This document shows positions 1-11,955 of a stretch of 64,000 bases of DNA, in pieces. The notes below the pieces were generated by a model. It was not told the DNA's origin, searched no databases, and saw only the letters and a list, made by a program, of their open reading frames with translations. The stretch spans positions 51,742,984-51,806,983 of the forward strand of contig NC_088300.1 in NCBI RefSeq assembly GCF_032854445.1. Direction: 5' to 3'. The stretch comes from Liolophura sinensis. Lineage: Eukaryota; Mollusca; Polyplacophora; Chitonida; Chitonidae. The translations under genes were made by a program, and so were the position numbers. Position 1 is the first letter of the stretch. The number at the start of each line of letters is the position of its first letter.

Positions 1-565
1 TTTCTTCTCTCTGGACAACTGTGTGAAAGTGTAATGCACAGCGCATGTGACGTTAATGTGTTTGCAGTCGTTTAGAAGTGGGCAAACAAAGCAGCTTGTA
101 TTTTGCTCTGGTTAATTCGCTGAGCACTGCAGAGTGCAGACTCTTACATACAAATAGTCGTAATTGTATTGTATGTATTGCGAATGGTGTGCTCATCAGA
201 TGTAGTTGTACTTTCTGTTTTTAATCAACAATGGTAAAGCCTTGTAAAACATTGTAATCATCAATTTTTAACTGAGTGAATGGACATTTGATTGAATAAA
301 CGCATTAACCTATTATTATTCTCAAAAAATATAGTTTTCGCATAATGCCATGTCTAAACTTCCAGAGCGTAAGTCAGTACCAAGGGATACATAAATTAAA
401 CCCCTAAGGCCACACACGAGGGTAGACAGGAAGGTTCTTATCATTACACCTGCCCCGGAGTCCGGATTTTACACCTGTACTTGACTTCATCAAAGGTCTG
501 TAACTCTTGAGACTTGTACGTTATGCTATTTGCTAACAGGCCTCATGTGGTCGATTCAGGCTGAG
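1..565. other. Unannotated AT-rich DNA
   Basis: No gene, repeat family or structure recognised. Confidence 0.6.
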
Positions 566-800
566 TATATAGACCTCACACGATCGTGTTAATCCATCCA
601 GCATCAACAACAGTCTAGTGTGCTTTTTGCCGGTTATGGAACGTGTAGTGTTTTGACGACAAGGTGCGTGTGCGTGAGTTAATCCCTCCCACTACAGCGT
701 GTTCTGTTAACACCCGCTCTACCACGCCCACTGATTTCGGGCTCATACCCGCTGCATGTGCGCACTGTTCAGGCGCTTCGAGAAAGCCAGTAAAAAGACG
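566..800 (+). promoter_or_regulatory. Possible isolated core promoter
   Basis: TATATAGA at 566 is followed about 30 bases later by CCATCCAGCATCAACAACAG, the usual TATA-to-start spacing. A GC-richer stretch then leads to CCAGTAAAAAG near 788, which could act as a weak splice donor. No coding exon was found downstream. This may be coincidence. Confidence 0.2.
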
Positions 801-2269
801 ACCAGACTTTAAGTCAATATGCTAACATTTTCAACAGGAAACCTGCTCTATACGTTAACTTGGAGCAATCGTAGTAAACGTACATGGATGCAAATTATAA
901 CGATTTTAATTTTCTTTTATATGTTAAGAGATATTCATATTTACTTGTGCATCTTTTGTTTGAACCTTCCCTGGTGTGTCTACCAGCAGGTATACCTATA
1001 CACATTTTCATGGTTCATAACTACGGATTCTGATTTATCTCAATCTCCAATACTTTGCCGATATACATAGATTTATTTGTAATTATCCGATTTGTGAATT
1101 TTGTAAGAATTGAACGTTAGGAAATATTCTTAATCCAAAAATTTTCTTGTCCAAAGTATTTTCGAATTACAGGTATAGGGTATCAAATATACTTTAAAAA
1201 GACTTGACTGACACTTGATATGAATGACAAAGTACATTATAAGGGTGGCAGTGAAGTGGTAATATACTCTAACGAAAATGGGCGGGGAGTTGGATGAGTG
1301 AATCACACCTGACAATCTACAATGTTACACTTTCAGCTGTCATATCCAACCCCTTTTCACGGTTTACCTTTATGTCATATATGTAAATTGACTTAGGCCC
1401 AGCTAAAGCGTCAAGGACGTGTAAACACTTTAACCCACACAAAAGACGGAGTTATTTGCTTAACAGTCTAAGAAAGTAAAATGTATAAGCTAACTGAAAG
1501 CAACAGGTATATAGTGAATGAATGGCAGGCGATATTAGCTTATCGAATCTTTGCCAATGCTCTCAGTTTTCACATTTAATGTTCTGTATATAGTCATTTA
1601 TGGACTTCAACAGTATAGATACACGTCCTATCAGTATATAGCCGATCGGATATTTAAAAGGTGTCCTAGTTCCCAATATAGAATTGTTGAAATTGCACAG
1701 TACTTTCATATCCATTTTCTGACTTCGAACCGTATATTAAATCTCTGTTTAACTCATTTTTGTTGTTGTTTTTGTCTCTTCTCTGATGGAAAAAGCTATC
1801 GATTTCACTTTTTTACTTAATATTTGCATTCACCACATTTATCTTCAGATAAAGTGTATAGTACATACACTTCAGCTAAAAAACAATGATGAATGCCATT
1901 AATCATGGTTGTTTCAGCGGATAATTAGATTATCAAGTTGCCATGGTTTATAACGTCGCACATTATTTCATTGATTTGGAGGATAACGACTCCTGATTGA
2001 CCATTCATATCATTGCGCTAATCACTTTTCACACTTACTCTGTGTCAATACCAGGTCGTTTCCACACCGACAGCATTGCCTTTATGTGAACGACTACATT
2101 GTGACAGCCCGTGTACTATGTATAAAGTAGGACCATTCCCGAGACGGGAGTTTTTTTTTCAGTGAATTTCCTTGCAAAATGCATAATTCCCTGGTTTTTT
2201 ACAAAGGCGTGACATTGCTGTAAATGGAGTATCAGTTACTGTACAGCATCTGCATCCACACACAACCCC
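801..2269. other. Unannotated DNA
   Basis: Only short frames (819-1070, 1551-1820) with compositions typical of AT-rich non-coding sequence. Confidence 0.6.
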
Positions 2270-2560
2270 CTTCCCCTCCTAATCCCTAACTCCGATCTCG
2301 TATCCTGCGGGAGAAGGTTCCATTCCGCCACCATCTATAGCTCCCGAAATCCCACCATCTATAGGCCACGTGGGTATCTGAGACACACAACAGACGGCCA
2401 CCATTTCTTTACCTCCATCGGGGAGTATTTCCTTTCGTTTAAAACCTTTTCGTTCCGAAACTCTATAGTTTTCACCGGGTTCACCGTGTCCCGTACAGAT
2501 TTCCACATCACATCTCATCACCCTGGACAACCGAACGCCAATATCCCGCCCGGGGAATTC
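2270..2560. other. Less AT-rich island, function unknown
   Basis: Contains CCACCATCTATAG twice in 30 bases, and ATAGGCCACGTGGG with an E-box. An 83-codon minus-strand frame (2279-2530) resembles nothing I know. Candidate conserved non-coding DNA only. Confidence 0.25.
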
Positions 2561-3495
2561 ACGAATATTTTTCTTGATTATTCAACTCCACTCGTTTAAT
2601 ACGCTCAGTTCCACTGTTTTGAGAGCATTCACATCGTAGACTAAAACAGCTGTGCATATAGTACGCGCGTTTACTGTCATGAAGACTCCTACCATATCGA
2701 CTTGAGTTCCATTATGTGTATACTGACAAATATTCGACACCTTGTTGTCTCGGACTAGGTTAGTAGTCTATTTACATTCTATTTCGGATTATTATGGGCA
2801 TTTTTTGGCGATGTATCAGTGTATCAAATTCTCTCATTTTTGATGATAAAAATTGGGGGGTTTTTTTCTGACAACGGACATTTATTTACTTGTGTCCGCA
2901 GGTCTAAATACAGAGGCACGGAGCAATGTGGTCGGCTGGTTGGACGAGAGGCTTGAGCTGGAAATCTCGCGCAGGATTCTATGTTAAACGAAGCAGCACC
3001 AGATTGTCTCTCGTGCATATAACACCATGCAACTGGCAAGCATATGCGGCACAAATTCGAGCCTTTTTGTAGTGCATAACCACGAGGAGTTATGTATAGG
3101 CCTTTCTATACGCTGTAACTTTTCTATCGGATAACTTTCCTGGGTGTGTGTATTCTTAAAGGGAGATCATTACACCCTGAGGCAAGTCCCACTGGGCTAG
3201 CACCGCCCATTCCAGCCCATGTCACGTGCCAAAGTGCCCTTCTCAACCACAAGGTAGGTCCCCGGTTTGATTCATAAGTATTCTACAAGTGTAGGGCGAA
3301 TAAAAAGGTACTTGCTATCGACCTATCCGACATCAAAGCGTTAATGGCCATTTATTGCTCGTAAATCGAATTATACCTTTCTGGCACCAATCGATTTCAT
3401 ACCACATTAAACAGATCCACGATTAAATAAAATTCAAGGCTTGGTTAGAGTTTCAAACGTTGCATATAGGTCTTGATAGATTTATTAATTATGAA

Positions 3496-3577
<82 letters not shown>

Positions 3578-5568
3578 TGCGGCTTTTATATTTAACTGCA
3601 TACCTACTCAAAGACATAGACATATAGCTGCCATAAGGACATTGAAATCATCCACGCACAATTAATAAATAGCATGTTTGATATAGCGTAGATTTATGCA
3701 CATTCTTATTCCGAAAACAAAAAATGTTTCTTAAAATATAATGTAAACATTCAAATGAAATTATTCAAGAATATTAGAAACAGATTTTTAGATCTTCAAA
3801 GGAGATATACGAATTACAAAAGACAGTTTAGTATATATTTTGAATATATGACAGTATAGGTCTTGTAGCCTAATATGGTTTATGCATGTAGGCTCCACCA
3901 AGATTAACAGAACATTATTAGTTTTTATTTTTTGAACAAAATATGTTTTTACCGAAGTCTTACCGAATTCTAATATGAATGTACATAGATGTAGATATTG
4001 TAACGGTATATTCCCTGCCATCAGGTCTGTTAAATATAATATTGTTCCTGAAATGATCTACACAATGATTTGTATTGCAGCACTTATTGTGGTTGTCAGA
4101 CATCATCAAATAAATGTTTAATCATAGCGTGTTTGTGAACATTTCAATATATAAAGAAGTAAGTATACTAAAATCGATAACCTTGTAGTCAAACTTTCAG
4201 TCGTCAATGGAGCGTATATTTTCTTTATCAACGGTAATAAAAAAATTAATATATGAAACCAGCGTTCATCACACAGGCAGTATAACATGTAAACATTGTT
4301 ACTACTGGCAATAAAATGTAACTTAATTGTTGATCTGAGCACCATTTGTTTGTTAATTTTCCGCTATTGTTAAAAGTCGTCAGGTAATTACACAGGTATA
4401 TACAATTAATCAAACAAATTAAACATCCGAACACAGAACTGGTAAAATCGCCCCCACACTTGGCGGCGTCCGGGGTCATTAGACACGTTTAAACCCTGGA
4501 CGGCGTTCCAGCCATCCGTTTCAATTGTATCATCAATTAGTTCAATTCGCAGCCATTATGTTTGTCGCAACCTTTCTTTGTTAGACCGGGGCCGCCACAC
4601 TCCATCTGTCGGCCATTCACGTGCGATCCATTTTCCCACCAGGGGGCACTCAACCACAGTCTGTCACGTGCGCGCGCTGGGGTAAACCTCTGCGAACACT
4701 AAAGGAACCCCAGTCTTGCCCCAACACCACATTTACTGGATCCTTTAATTTTAAGGTGTACATGTTTACTGATAGTGTTTGTAATTACAGCACTGATGCT
4801 GTTCCAAACTATAGCCTCTGAATCTGAACCAAAGCTGATAGCATGAACGAAAATGAAAACACTTTGTACATGGCTGAGAAAATATAGTCCACAGTGAAAC
4901 AAAAATGCGGAAATAACTGTGGAAAAATAAATTATATATTAATAATGTTATTTGTTGGATATCAACTGATTAACATGGTTATGGAATTATTGCAATATGT
5001 AAAAATATACGTAATTTTAACGAATGTACGTGCATGCTACAATCTATATGTGCATCGTCGACGAATGTTAATAATTAGCGAATGCGAATTTTCTATTGAA
5101 TTATATACGTGTATGTGTGTTGAATTATATGCGTGTTTTAAGACTAGTTTTAGGCTGTTCGTGCACAACAGTATCATCGCTATCGCATTAACCTATATTT
5201 AATTCTCATATGTCAGAAGACATTCTTCGTATGGAAATCTTATTCACGTAAGCGTGTCTGTTATTGTTGTAAAAATGCATTTGATATACCACAACTGTGG
5301 AAACAAAGACAGCATGATTATTCCCAATTTCGAGTCTTCGCAAAAATGAATATATTCAGTGATAAATTCTGTCAGAACGATTCATCTTACCATTACCGCC
5401 ACAGAAGTGATATGAATTGAATCAGAACAGTGCACAGTTTCGAGAGAGAAAAAAAATAAATATCATTTCGCAAGTTTTCAGATATTATATAACATATCCC
5501 GTGATGGAGTTTTTGAATTATTAGGCCTACACAGTTTTTCAGGTCTTGCTGTGATATATGTAGGCCTA
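2561..5568. other. Unannotated DNA around the (TA)n array
   Basis: The block 2880-3300 is less AT-rich, and CCCCGGTTTGATTC near 3260 is B-box-like, but no matching A box was found. The short frames elsewhere are not recognised as coding. Confidence 0.5.
3497..3573. repeat. (TA)n microsatellite
   Basis: Uninterrupted TA dinucleotide array of 77 bp. Confidence 0.98.
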
Positions 5569-5870
5569 TAGAGTGTTGGCCCAGTGATGAAGATTCGGAT
5601 ATACGTGTAGAGTGTTGGCCCAGTGATGAAGATTCGGATATATGTGTCGACTGTTGGACAAGTGATGAACATTCGGTTATATGTGTAGAGTGTTGGCCCA
5701 GTGATGAACATTTGGATATATATGAAGAGTGTTGGCCCGGTGATGAACATTCGGATATACATGTAGAGTGTTGGCCCGGTGATGAATATTCGGATATATG
5801 TGTAGAGTGTTGGCCCAGTGATAAACATTCGGATATATGTGTAGAGTGTTGACCCAGTGATGAACATTTG
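5569..5870. repeat. 39-bp minisatellite, about 7.7 copies
   Basis: The unit reads approximately TAGAGTGTTGGCCCAGTGAT followed by GAACATTCGGATATATGTG. Copies differ by scattered substitutions and no frameshifting indel was seen. Because 39 is a multiple of three, the minus strand stays open as a 13-residue repeat (MFITGPTLYTYIR) within a 129-codon frame at 5478-5867. There is no signal peptide, splice or homology evidence for expression, so I treat it as a non-coding tandem repeat. Confidence 0.93.
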
Positions 5871-6949
5871 AGGATTTTGGTTTACGGGTAATTACATTTC
5901 GGTTTTATCCCGCCAGTGCCTCATTTAAGGCTGACCGTTCTCAATTTCAACACAATCAGAGCGTTTTTCACTGAAAATGCAAGCGAGGGGAATTTCAAAA
6001 TTGTCAGTTTTAAAATGTAAGATTTTATCCCTGGACTGGAGACACCTCTCGGTGCAATACATACATCCTGTAAAAAATAACTGTCAAAAATGGCCAAAAC
6101 CATTAAGTCCTGATCTTGTTCATGTATATTGAGCAAATTGATTACACTATTTATTCAAGTAGGCTTAGGACTTTCATATTTATTTGAATTTTGTGCTTAT
6201 AATATTATACATGCACCGAACGACTGCATGTGTGTTTATAGTTGAAACATGACTGGACAAAACTGTCCATCTTGGTATGGGGGAAATTCCCCATTGATAC
6301 TGTCTCAGCTCCTATATAGTGCTTTGCCATTTTCAAATGTAGTCATTTCTGACAAACTACATTTGAAAATAGACAATCCTATCCTCCACCCTCTTACCTG
6401 TGGCGCTAGAGGGGATGTTTACAGTCACATTCAAAAGAGCAAAAGTAAATTTTGAACAGAAAAATACATCTTACCAAAGTAGCTGTGTATATAACTACGA
6501 AACAACAGCTTTTAAAGGGTTTTCCTGTAAACGATATAACAATACATGTACAGCGCGATTCATTCACCAGGCTCCGACAAAATGAATTCTCCACGCAGAT
6601 GTACACAACACATGGTGGCAATATATGTTATTGTACGAAGTGTAAAGTGGAGCAGATCGCGACCCGGAGAAACCCAACACCCCTGTTGCGAGAGCTTCGA
6701 TGTCTCGTTCCTTGCCGTCTTGGCCCACTGATGGGATGCAGATTGTGCAGGTTGATTGTTGTGGCGCGCGATCTTGTCCACAGACTCAAAGTTTGGGGCC
6801 ACATTTATTGCAGGGAAAAAGTAATCCAGATTGTACTTCCGGATGAACGAAACAAATACACCATCTTACAGAAACAATGATCCCCAACTTCCCGCACAAT
6901 GTCTGTATTCCATGTAAATTTAGAAAACTATCACATAATTAAAGACGTA
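5871..6949. other. Unannotated DNA with unrecognised 142-codon frame
   Basis: The longest frame, 6452-6880 on +, has overlapping frames on both strands, contains no known domain and begins in AT-rich sequence. Probably non-coding. The 15-bp inverted repeat at 6329 lies here. Confidence 0.5.
6329..6370. repeat. Perfect 15-bp inverted repeat
   Basis: ATTTTCAAATGTAGT at 6329-6343 and ACTACATTTGAAAAT at 6356-6370 are exact reverse complements separated by 12 bases, giving a stem-loop. No element of known type surrounds it. Confidence 0.85.
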
Positions 6950-7105
6950 CAGCACGAAGAGTAAAACCAGAGCAGCAACGACAGTGTGATGGCTGGCAAA
7001 TGGTCACACGTAACCGGTGCAATACGGCCTCATGTTTATTTACTCCAGTTAGGGTTATATTCTAACTGTTCTTGCAATAATATCACATGAAGAGGATTTT
7101 GTATT
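6950..7105 (+). repeat. SINE-like family C, fragment
   Basis: AGAGCAGCAACGACAGTGTG, GGCTGGCAAATGGTCACACG and CAGTTAGGGTTATATTCTAA match the middle of the family C copies. A SINE A fragment follows directly. Confidence 0.7.
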
Positions 7106-7112
7106 TTTAGAA

Positions 7113-7270
7113 GTTATTTATTTCATTTGTTTGATTGTTGTTTTATGCCGTACTGAAGAATATTTCACTCATACGACGGCGGCCAGGAATATGGTGGGAG
7201 AAAACTGTGCAGAGCCCAGGAGAAACCTACGACCAAACACAGGTTACTGACAGAACTTCCCATTCTGGGC
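7113..7270 (-). repeat. SINE family A, 3' part
   Basis: Reading on the minus strand gives the body (AGGTTTCTCCTGGGCTCTGC), then CCGTCGTATGAGTGAAATAT and the GTACGGCATAAAACAACAAT tail. The tRNA-like head is absent. This is a 5'-truncated copy. Confidence 0.8.
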
Positions 7271-8726
7271 CTTTTTATAAGTCTGAACACATCTGAAACT
7301 GCACTTTCAGAAGTTAAACCCGCAAATTTTATGTTTCCTTTAACCCTGCAAACATTTTTTCTTGTTTCATTTATCCCCAAATACGAGGTAAGAAATAATG
7401 CGAGAACGCACACTCTGATCAACATGTTTGCACCAACAAGCTTTCGCGGAACTGAAAATGGTTTACATATACATTACACATATATTTCTACGTTTCAAGA
7501 TAAGATAGCCGCAAGTCGGGATTCATGGACAACAATCATTTTTAGTGTACGTTACACAGTAAATTTCAAAGGTGTAATTTTAACGGTATTTTGAAGAACT
7601 TTATACTTATATCCTACGAAGGAAGATGCAGTAGGTCTTGTATATATGCAAATTTTACATCGTGTACAAATATATTTGTTTAAAAATGTGACAACCAAAA
7701 ATAAATGGACGTGCGTTTTATATTTCAGTTCTGTTCTGATTATGCATGGTATTTGTTTATTTATTGCGTATCATGACATATAATGCTTCTTTGCGAACAT
7801 GAAAAATGTGGACTAACTGCAGTATGACTATTCATGAAAAGAAAAAATTCAAGCCGAAATCAAAAACAAAAAAAATTTGCAAAAACTTCGACCTCTATAT
7901 TAAATGGAAAAATAATTTCGCCGTATCATTTCAAATCACAAACGTCCTAATACAAATAAGTTATCTGCATAACCAGAAAGAAAAAAATAGTTTACAACAA
8001 TGCCAAAGCTTAAATAAGTTATTTATCATTTTTTGGACTGTATTATTTGATGGCTTTGATGTTTTTCAGGAGAGTATATGTCAAAGGCCACAGTGTTATC
8101 AAATCTATTTCACTACGAGCTTTCATTGGTTGACATCTATCATGGAGTGCTCCAAATGAAATGGCGAACCTGGAAATGAAACGAAGTCTCTTGTGGGTTG
8201 GCCGACAAGTTGTAAAAATGACTTATCGGTGTTATAACAATAACGAGGCCTGGATACATGAATAACAATCCCAAATTATTGATGCTCACTTGCACCGTAA
8301 TATCGAAAAATTTGTTTATATTAACGGGTAATTTTTTATTCCCTCGAAACGAGAAATTCTTTGGGGATTACGAGTTCATTTTCCATTCACGCTACATGCG
8401 CCTGGTTTGGAGTTAGTTTTTCCGTCTGTATAGGTTATAAGTACCGAGTGGCCTCACGGTCACGCTAAAGCAGGCAACATCACTCCTGGAAATGTCCTAC
8501 ACTGTAAAATTTAATTAGGCTGGTCCTGCTTGTGCGATTGTCTCCCTTGCTTCTGATCAGTCGGAAAATTGAAGTGCGGGCAGACATTTTGAAACGGTGA
8601 CAATTTGAAAAACATTATAGATATATAAATGGATATATATTAATGTATCTAAAAATTTGTGCAAGAATCTGTCTTATTTTTTAATGAGCTCACACAGACT
8701 TGTGCGCGATTGAAAGATCACTGTTA

Positions 8727-8730
<4 letters not shown>
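7271..8730. other. Unannotated AT-rich DNA
   Basis: The 117-codon frame at 7806-8159 is lysine- and asparagine-rich from A-rich sequence and matches nothing known to me. GAGTGGCCTCACGGTCACGC near 8456 is weakly tRNA-like. Confidence 0.5.

Positions 8731-8803
<73 letters not shown>
8731..8803. repeat. (TA)n microsatellite
   Basis: Uninterrupted TA array of 73 bp. A long open frame through it (8700-9107, poly-IY) is an artefact. Confidence 0.98.
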
Positions 8804-8806
<3 letters not shown>

Positions 8807-8913
8807 GTGTGTAATCTTGTATGATCAGTGCATAGAACTCGTCGCATGGAAACTTTTCTGTATGGGTGATTCTTACATTCTGAGGCATCCGCTGCTGACT
8901 AGTGTAAAGCTGG

Positions 8914-8993
8914 GATGGGGTGCGAAAATTGGGGGTGGGGGTTGGAGATGGGGGCTTCTGTTAGGAATGTGGGGGGTGATGGGAGAGGGCATC
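8914..8993 (+). other. G-rich strand asymmetry, possible G-quadruplex
   Basis: At least six runs of three to six Gs lie within 80 bases (GGGATGGGG, GGGGGTGGGGG, GATGGGGGC, GTGGGGGG, GATGGGAGAGGG). It follows the (TA)n array at 8731 by about 110 bp. Quadruplex formation is a prediction from spacing only. Confidence 0.5.
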
Positions 8994-9582
8994 AGTGAAA
9001 TAATCATAAATAGTCCCAAGCCATTTGGCGGTATAGCGTGCAGAATCAATAAGATGTCGCTCGGTGAAAATGGGTCATTGGCTGGCGCTCTATCTACTGT
9101 TATTTGATCCCTTATACTGTGGGGAAATCAAAGGGCCGAATTGATGTATACATTTGTCAGAAATGATCCATCGCTACCACTGGCTTCAGCCTTTGCAAAC
9201 CGGCGTTCTGAAAATGTAGTTATTATCCCGGCACTAGAAATAACGACAGAAGTCCCTAGGAAGCCAACCTCCATAAGCCAATTCGTCTAGAAGCCGCTGT
9301 ATATAAAAACTAACCTCTTATTAGCATGGCTTTCAAGGATAAAACCAGCGGATTATCGCCATATCCAATTCACATTATATTACAAAAAAAGAACAGAAAC
9401 AGCTGTTGAAAACGAGGTAAACAATTAATAGCCCCTTGTGGAAACGGCAAAAAAATATTTAAAGATTTAAAGATGGCAAAACAAAAAAGGACTTTTCTGA
9501 AATTTACTTTGCTACTGGATTAAATTACATAACAAGTAAGCTATTTGCACCATTTTGCGGCGGGCAGAGTTTCGCGTTGCGT

Positions 9583-9730
9583 TATTTACTTGATTGGTGT
9601 TTTACGCCGAATTTAAAAATGTGTAGCTCATACCACGGTTGCCAGCATTACGGTGGGAGGAAATCTGACATAGCTCGGGGGAACCTATAACCATCCGCAG
9701 GTTGCTGCCAGAACTTTCCAAGTACGAACT
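9583..9730 (-). repeat. SINE family A, diverged 3' part
   Basis: The tail ACACCAATCAAGTAAATAAC and the body motif CATCCGCAGGTTGCTGCCAG (given here in + orientation) match the other A copies. The GTACGG core is decayed. Confidence 0.75.
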
Positions 9731-10082
9731 GAAATATCACATTGGGCCAACAGTTTTGTAAGCGAAGTAAAGTCATACCGGTGATATATACTATGACATT
9801 GCCTATAAACTTTCCATCTATAAAGCGGACTGAAAGTAAAGCGATATAGTGATGAAATTGACAAATTATTGTTTGCCGTCAAATCAACAGCTACATTCAG
9901 AGTATAATTTCGAATGGGACTGAACATGTCGCATGGTCGAGTACGATTTATATTAAATTATATACACTGTCTGATATAAAATGATGCCAAATGTCACATG
10001 CATGCGACATTTTACAATAAATGTACTCCAGAGATTTATGCAAGAGTGAACACACTTTGTTAGACGAAGCAAGCCTGAGCGA

Positions 10083-10085
<3 letters not shown>

Positions 10086-10153
<68 letters not shown>
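10086..10153. repeat. (TA)n microsatellite
   Basis: Uninterrupted TA array of 68 bp, with ATGTATA and TATACAT at its two ends so that the flanks are weakly palindromic. Confidence 0.98.
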
Positions 10154-10156
<3 letters not shown>

Positions 10157-11514
10157 TACATCTTGTTCTATATCACTACTGACATACACAAACGTACACA
10201 CTACACTGCAATTTGAGGCGCTGCTCCTTATCTCATGCAAAATTACGTAAGCACAAGCAATAATGCAAATCATTATACATATATATGCCTTGAATGATGA
10301 ATGATAATAATAGAAATGAAAAGTACACAACATTTATCTAAAAATGGTATAGCTAAATATACATTTCATAAAGACTGCATCACCGAACACTTCATAATTG
10401 CGCGGAATACACTTTAATTCATAATAATTGTCACATGAAAGTGCTAAATATACAATATAAACAGACAAAAATATTAGTACAACATTTTTTTGTTAAGGTT
10501 TTTCAAAATGAAACTGGTTATACGTAATTATAATAATACTACAGAAAAATCATAAGAATTTCGTAACCGAAGACCGTAATACAGAGATTATCATAATAAC
10601 CTAATATTTTTGCTTTTAAAAATCCTTTTGAACAAAATTATTTCCCGAAAGCCTCCGGAAGCTGAGCTATAATTTTACCCACTCGGAGCATAGCAGGTTT
10701 GTAACTTCCTTATATATAACCTGATATGGGTTGAAGGTGATTGTTTGAAATTTCATTGTAACGACTCAAGAAAGCTTGAACAATACATTTAAGACACCAC
10801 GAAACAAAATAAATGACTGTCCGAGTAACGGTATAAGTTTGGAGACGATGACAATGTGGCATTGAAACGACAGAGTGTGGTAGGATTTTTTAATTTACAA
10901 TTTTGTTCGAAGGGTGTTGGCGAAAAGCCATAGACAGTGTCCCCCTCCCGTTGTAGTTATTTATCCATATTCGTGAATGGTATTCTGGTGCTATAAACAC
11001 CCGTATGTGCCAGCTATGAATCGTGTAGCTATATTGGACATAGGCTTGCCATGCGACTTTTCACCGAAACTATACCACCACTTAGTTGAGAAAATAAGTT
11101 AACCATACTAAACAGCATACGTCTTACAGCGCATGCGCCGTACTCTACATTCGCATACATCATTGCTACCACTAGTAAATTTTGCACAGAAATCTTGAAC
11201 AACGCCGAGGTCACTGGGTTCACCGTGATGGGATAGGAAGTGATGTCAGAAAACACAATCTATCTGTCCATCATTATTTCAACCTGAAAGAATAGATGGA
11301 TGCTGATTAAGAAGCTCCGCGCGAGGACTCCATTGGTTTGGCTAAGTGTAAACAAGCCTGTATACATGAGGCGCAGGTCAAGTTTGTCTCGTGGTGGCAA
11401 GGATGTAAAGCGAGCGTAAAATTTGTACAGTCGCTGTATGGAGCATGGCAAAAATGTAGCTAAAGGTTGCTGTTTCTATGAAGACAGTATATAGGGTTAA
11501 TCCTATTTTGGATA

Positions 11515-11955
11515 TAGGGAGTGGACAGTGACGCAGTAGTTGAGTTATTGCCTTTCAATCGCTATTACACACCGAAGGTCAGATTCAAACCCGGCCTTGG
11601 GCAGGGAAATTTTCTAGTTCTCCTGGACTAGTCATACATTTAACATGACTGTGTAATAGAAATGTCTACAAGACCAGAGCAGCGACGACTGTGTCGTGGG
11701 TGATAAATGGTCACAGGTAGTTGTTGAAACTCCATTTACCTGAGTTATATTACAGCTGTTCAAAAAGTAATTGCCTAAATAGTAGTAACTTATACATTCC
11801 GCTTGCACTATAGCTTACGCAGAATTAGGTACAAAAATGTTGTCATGTTACTAGCAATGTATTAAACATCCCTGGTCTAGAATTATTACTCAAATGCTGT
11901 GTTGCGATCACATTTAACAAAATAGTAATACGAAAACATTTCACAGAGACTAGGC
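11515..11955 (+). repeat. SINE-like family C, nearly full length
   Basis: The head GACAGTGACGCAGTAGTTGA and CCGAAGGTCAGATTCAAACC is tRNA-like (a degenerate A box, and B box AGATTCAAACCC). The body has AGCAGCGACGACTGTG, AAATGGTCACAGG, CAGAATTAGGTA and AACATCCCTGGTCTAGAATT, and it ends near GATCACATTTAAC. It is longer (about 440 bp) than A or B copies, and no (AAATA)n tail was seen. Confidence 0.75.

Larger units (their letters stand above)
8994..11514. other. Unannotated DNA apart from one SINE A fragment and one (TA)n array
   Basis: Short frames near 11029-11451 sit in a slightly GC-richer block, but show no domain. Confidence 0.5.

Noticed and set aside
3180-3300. tRNA-like CCCCGGTTTGATTC
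   Set aside because: B-box resemblance only; A box and family body absent.
5569-5870. CRISPR-like array
   Set aside because: The repeats are contiguous without unique spacers and the genome is eukaryotic; it is a minisatellite.
6452-6880. 142-codon frame, longest free of arrays or Ns
   Set aside because: Overlapping frames on both strands, mixed base composition along its length and no known domain; not supported as a gene.
7806-8159. 117-codon lysine-rich frame
   Set aside because: Composition follows the A-rich DNA, and no motif, splice site or homologue is recognised.
8700-9107. 135-codon open frame
   Set aside because: A third of it is the (TA)n array and the rest is G-rich low-complexity sequence.
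9953-10333. 126-codon minus-strand frame
   Set aside because: It also crosses a (TA)n array and shows no recognised domain on either side.
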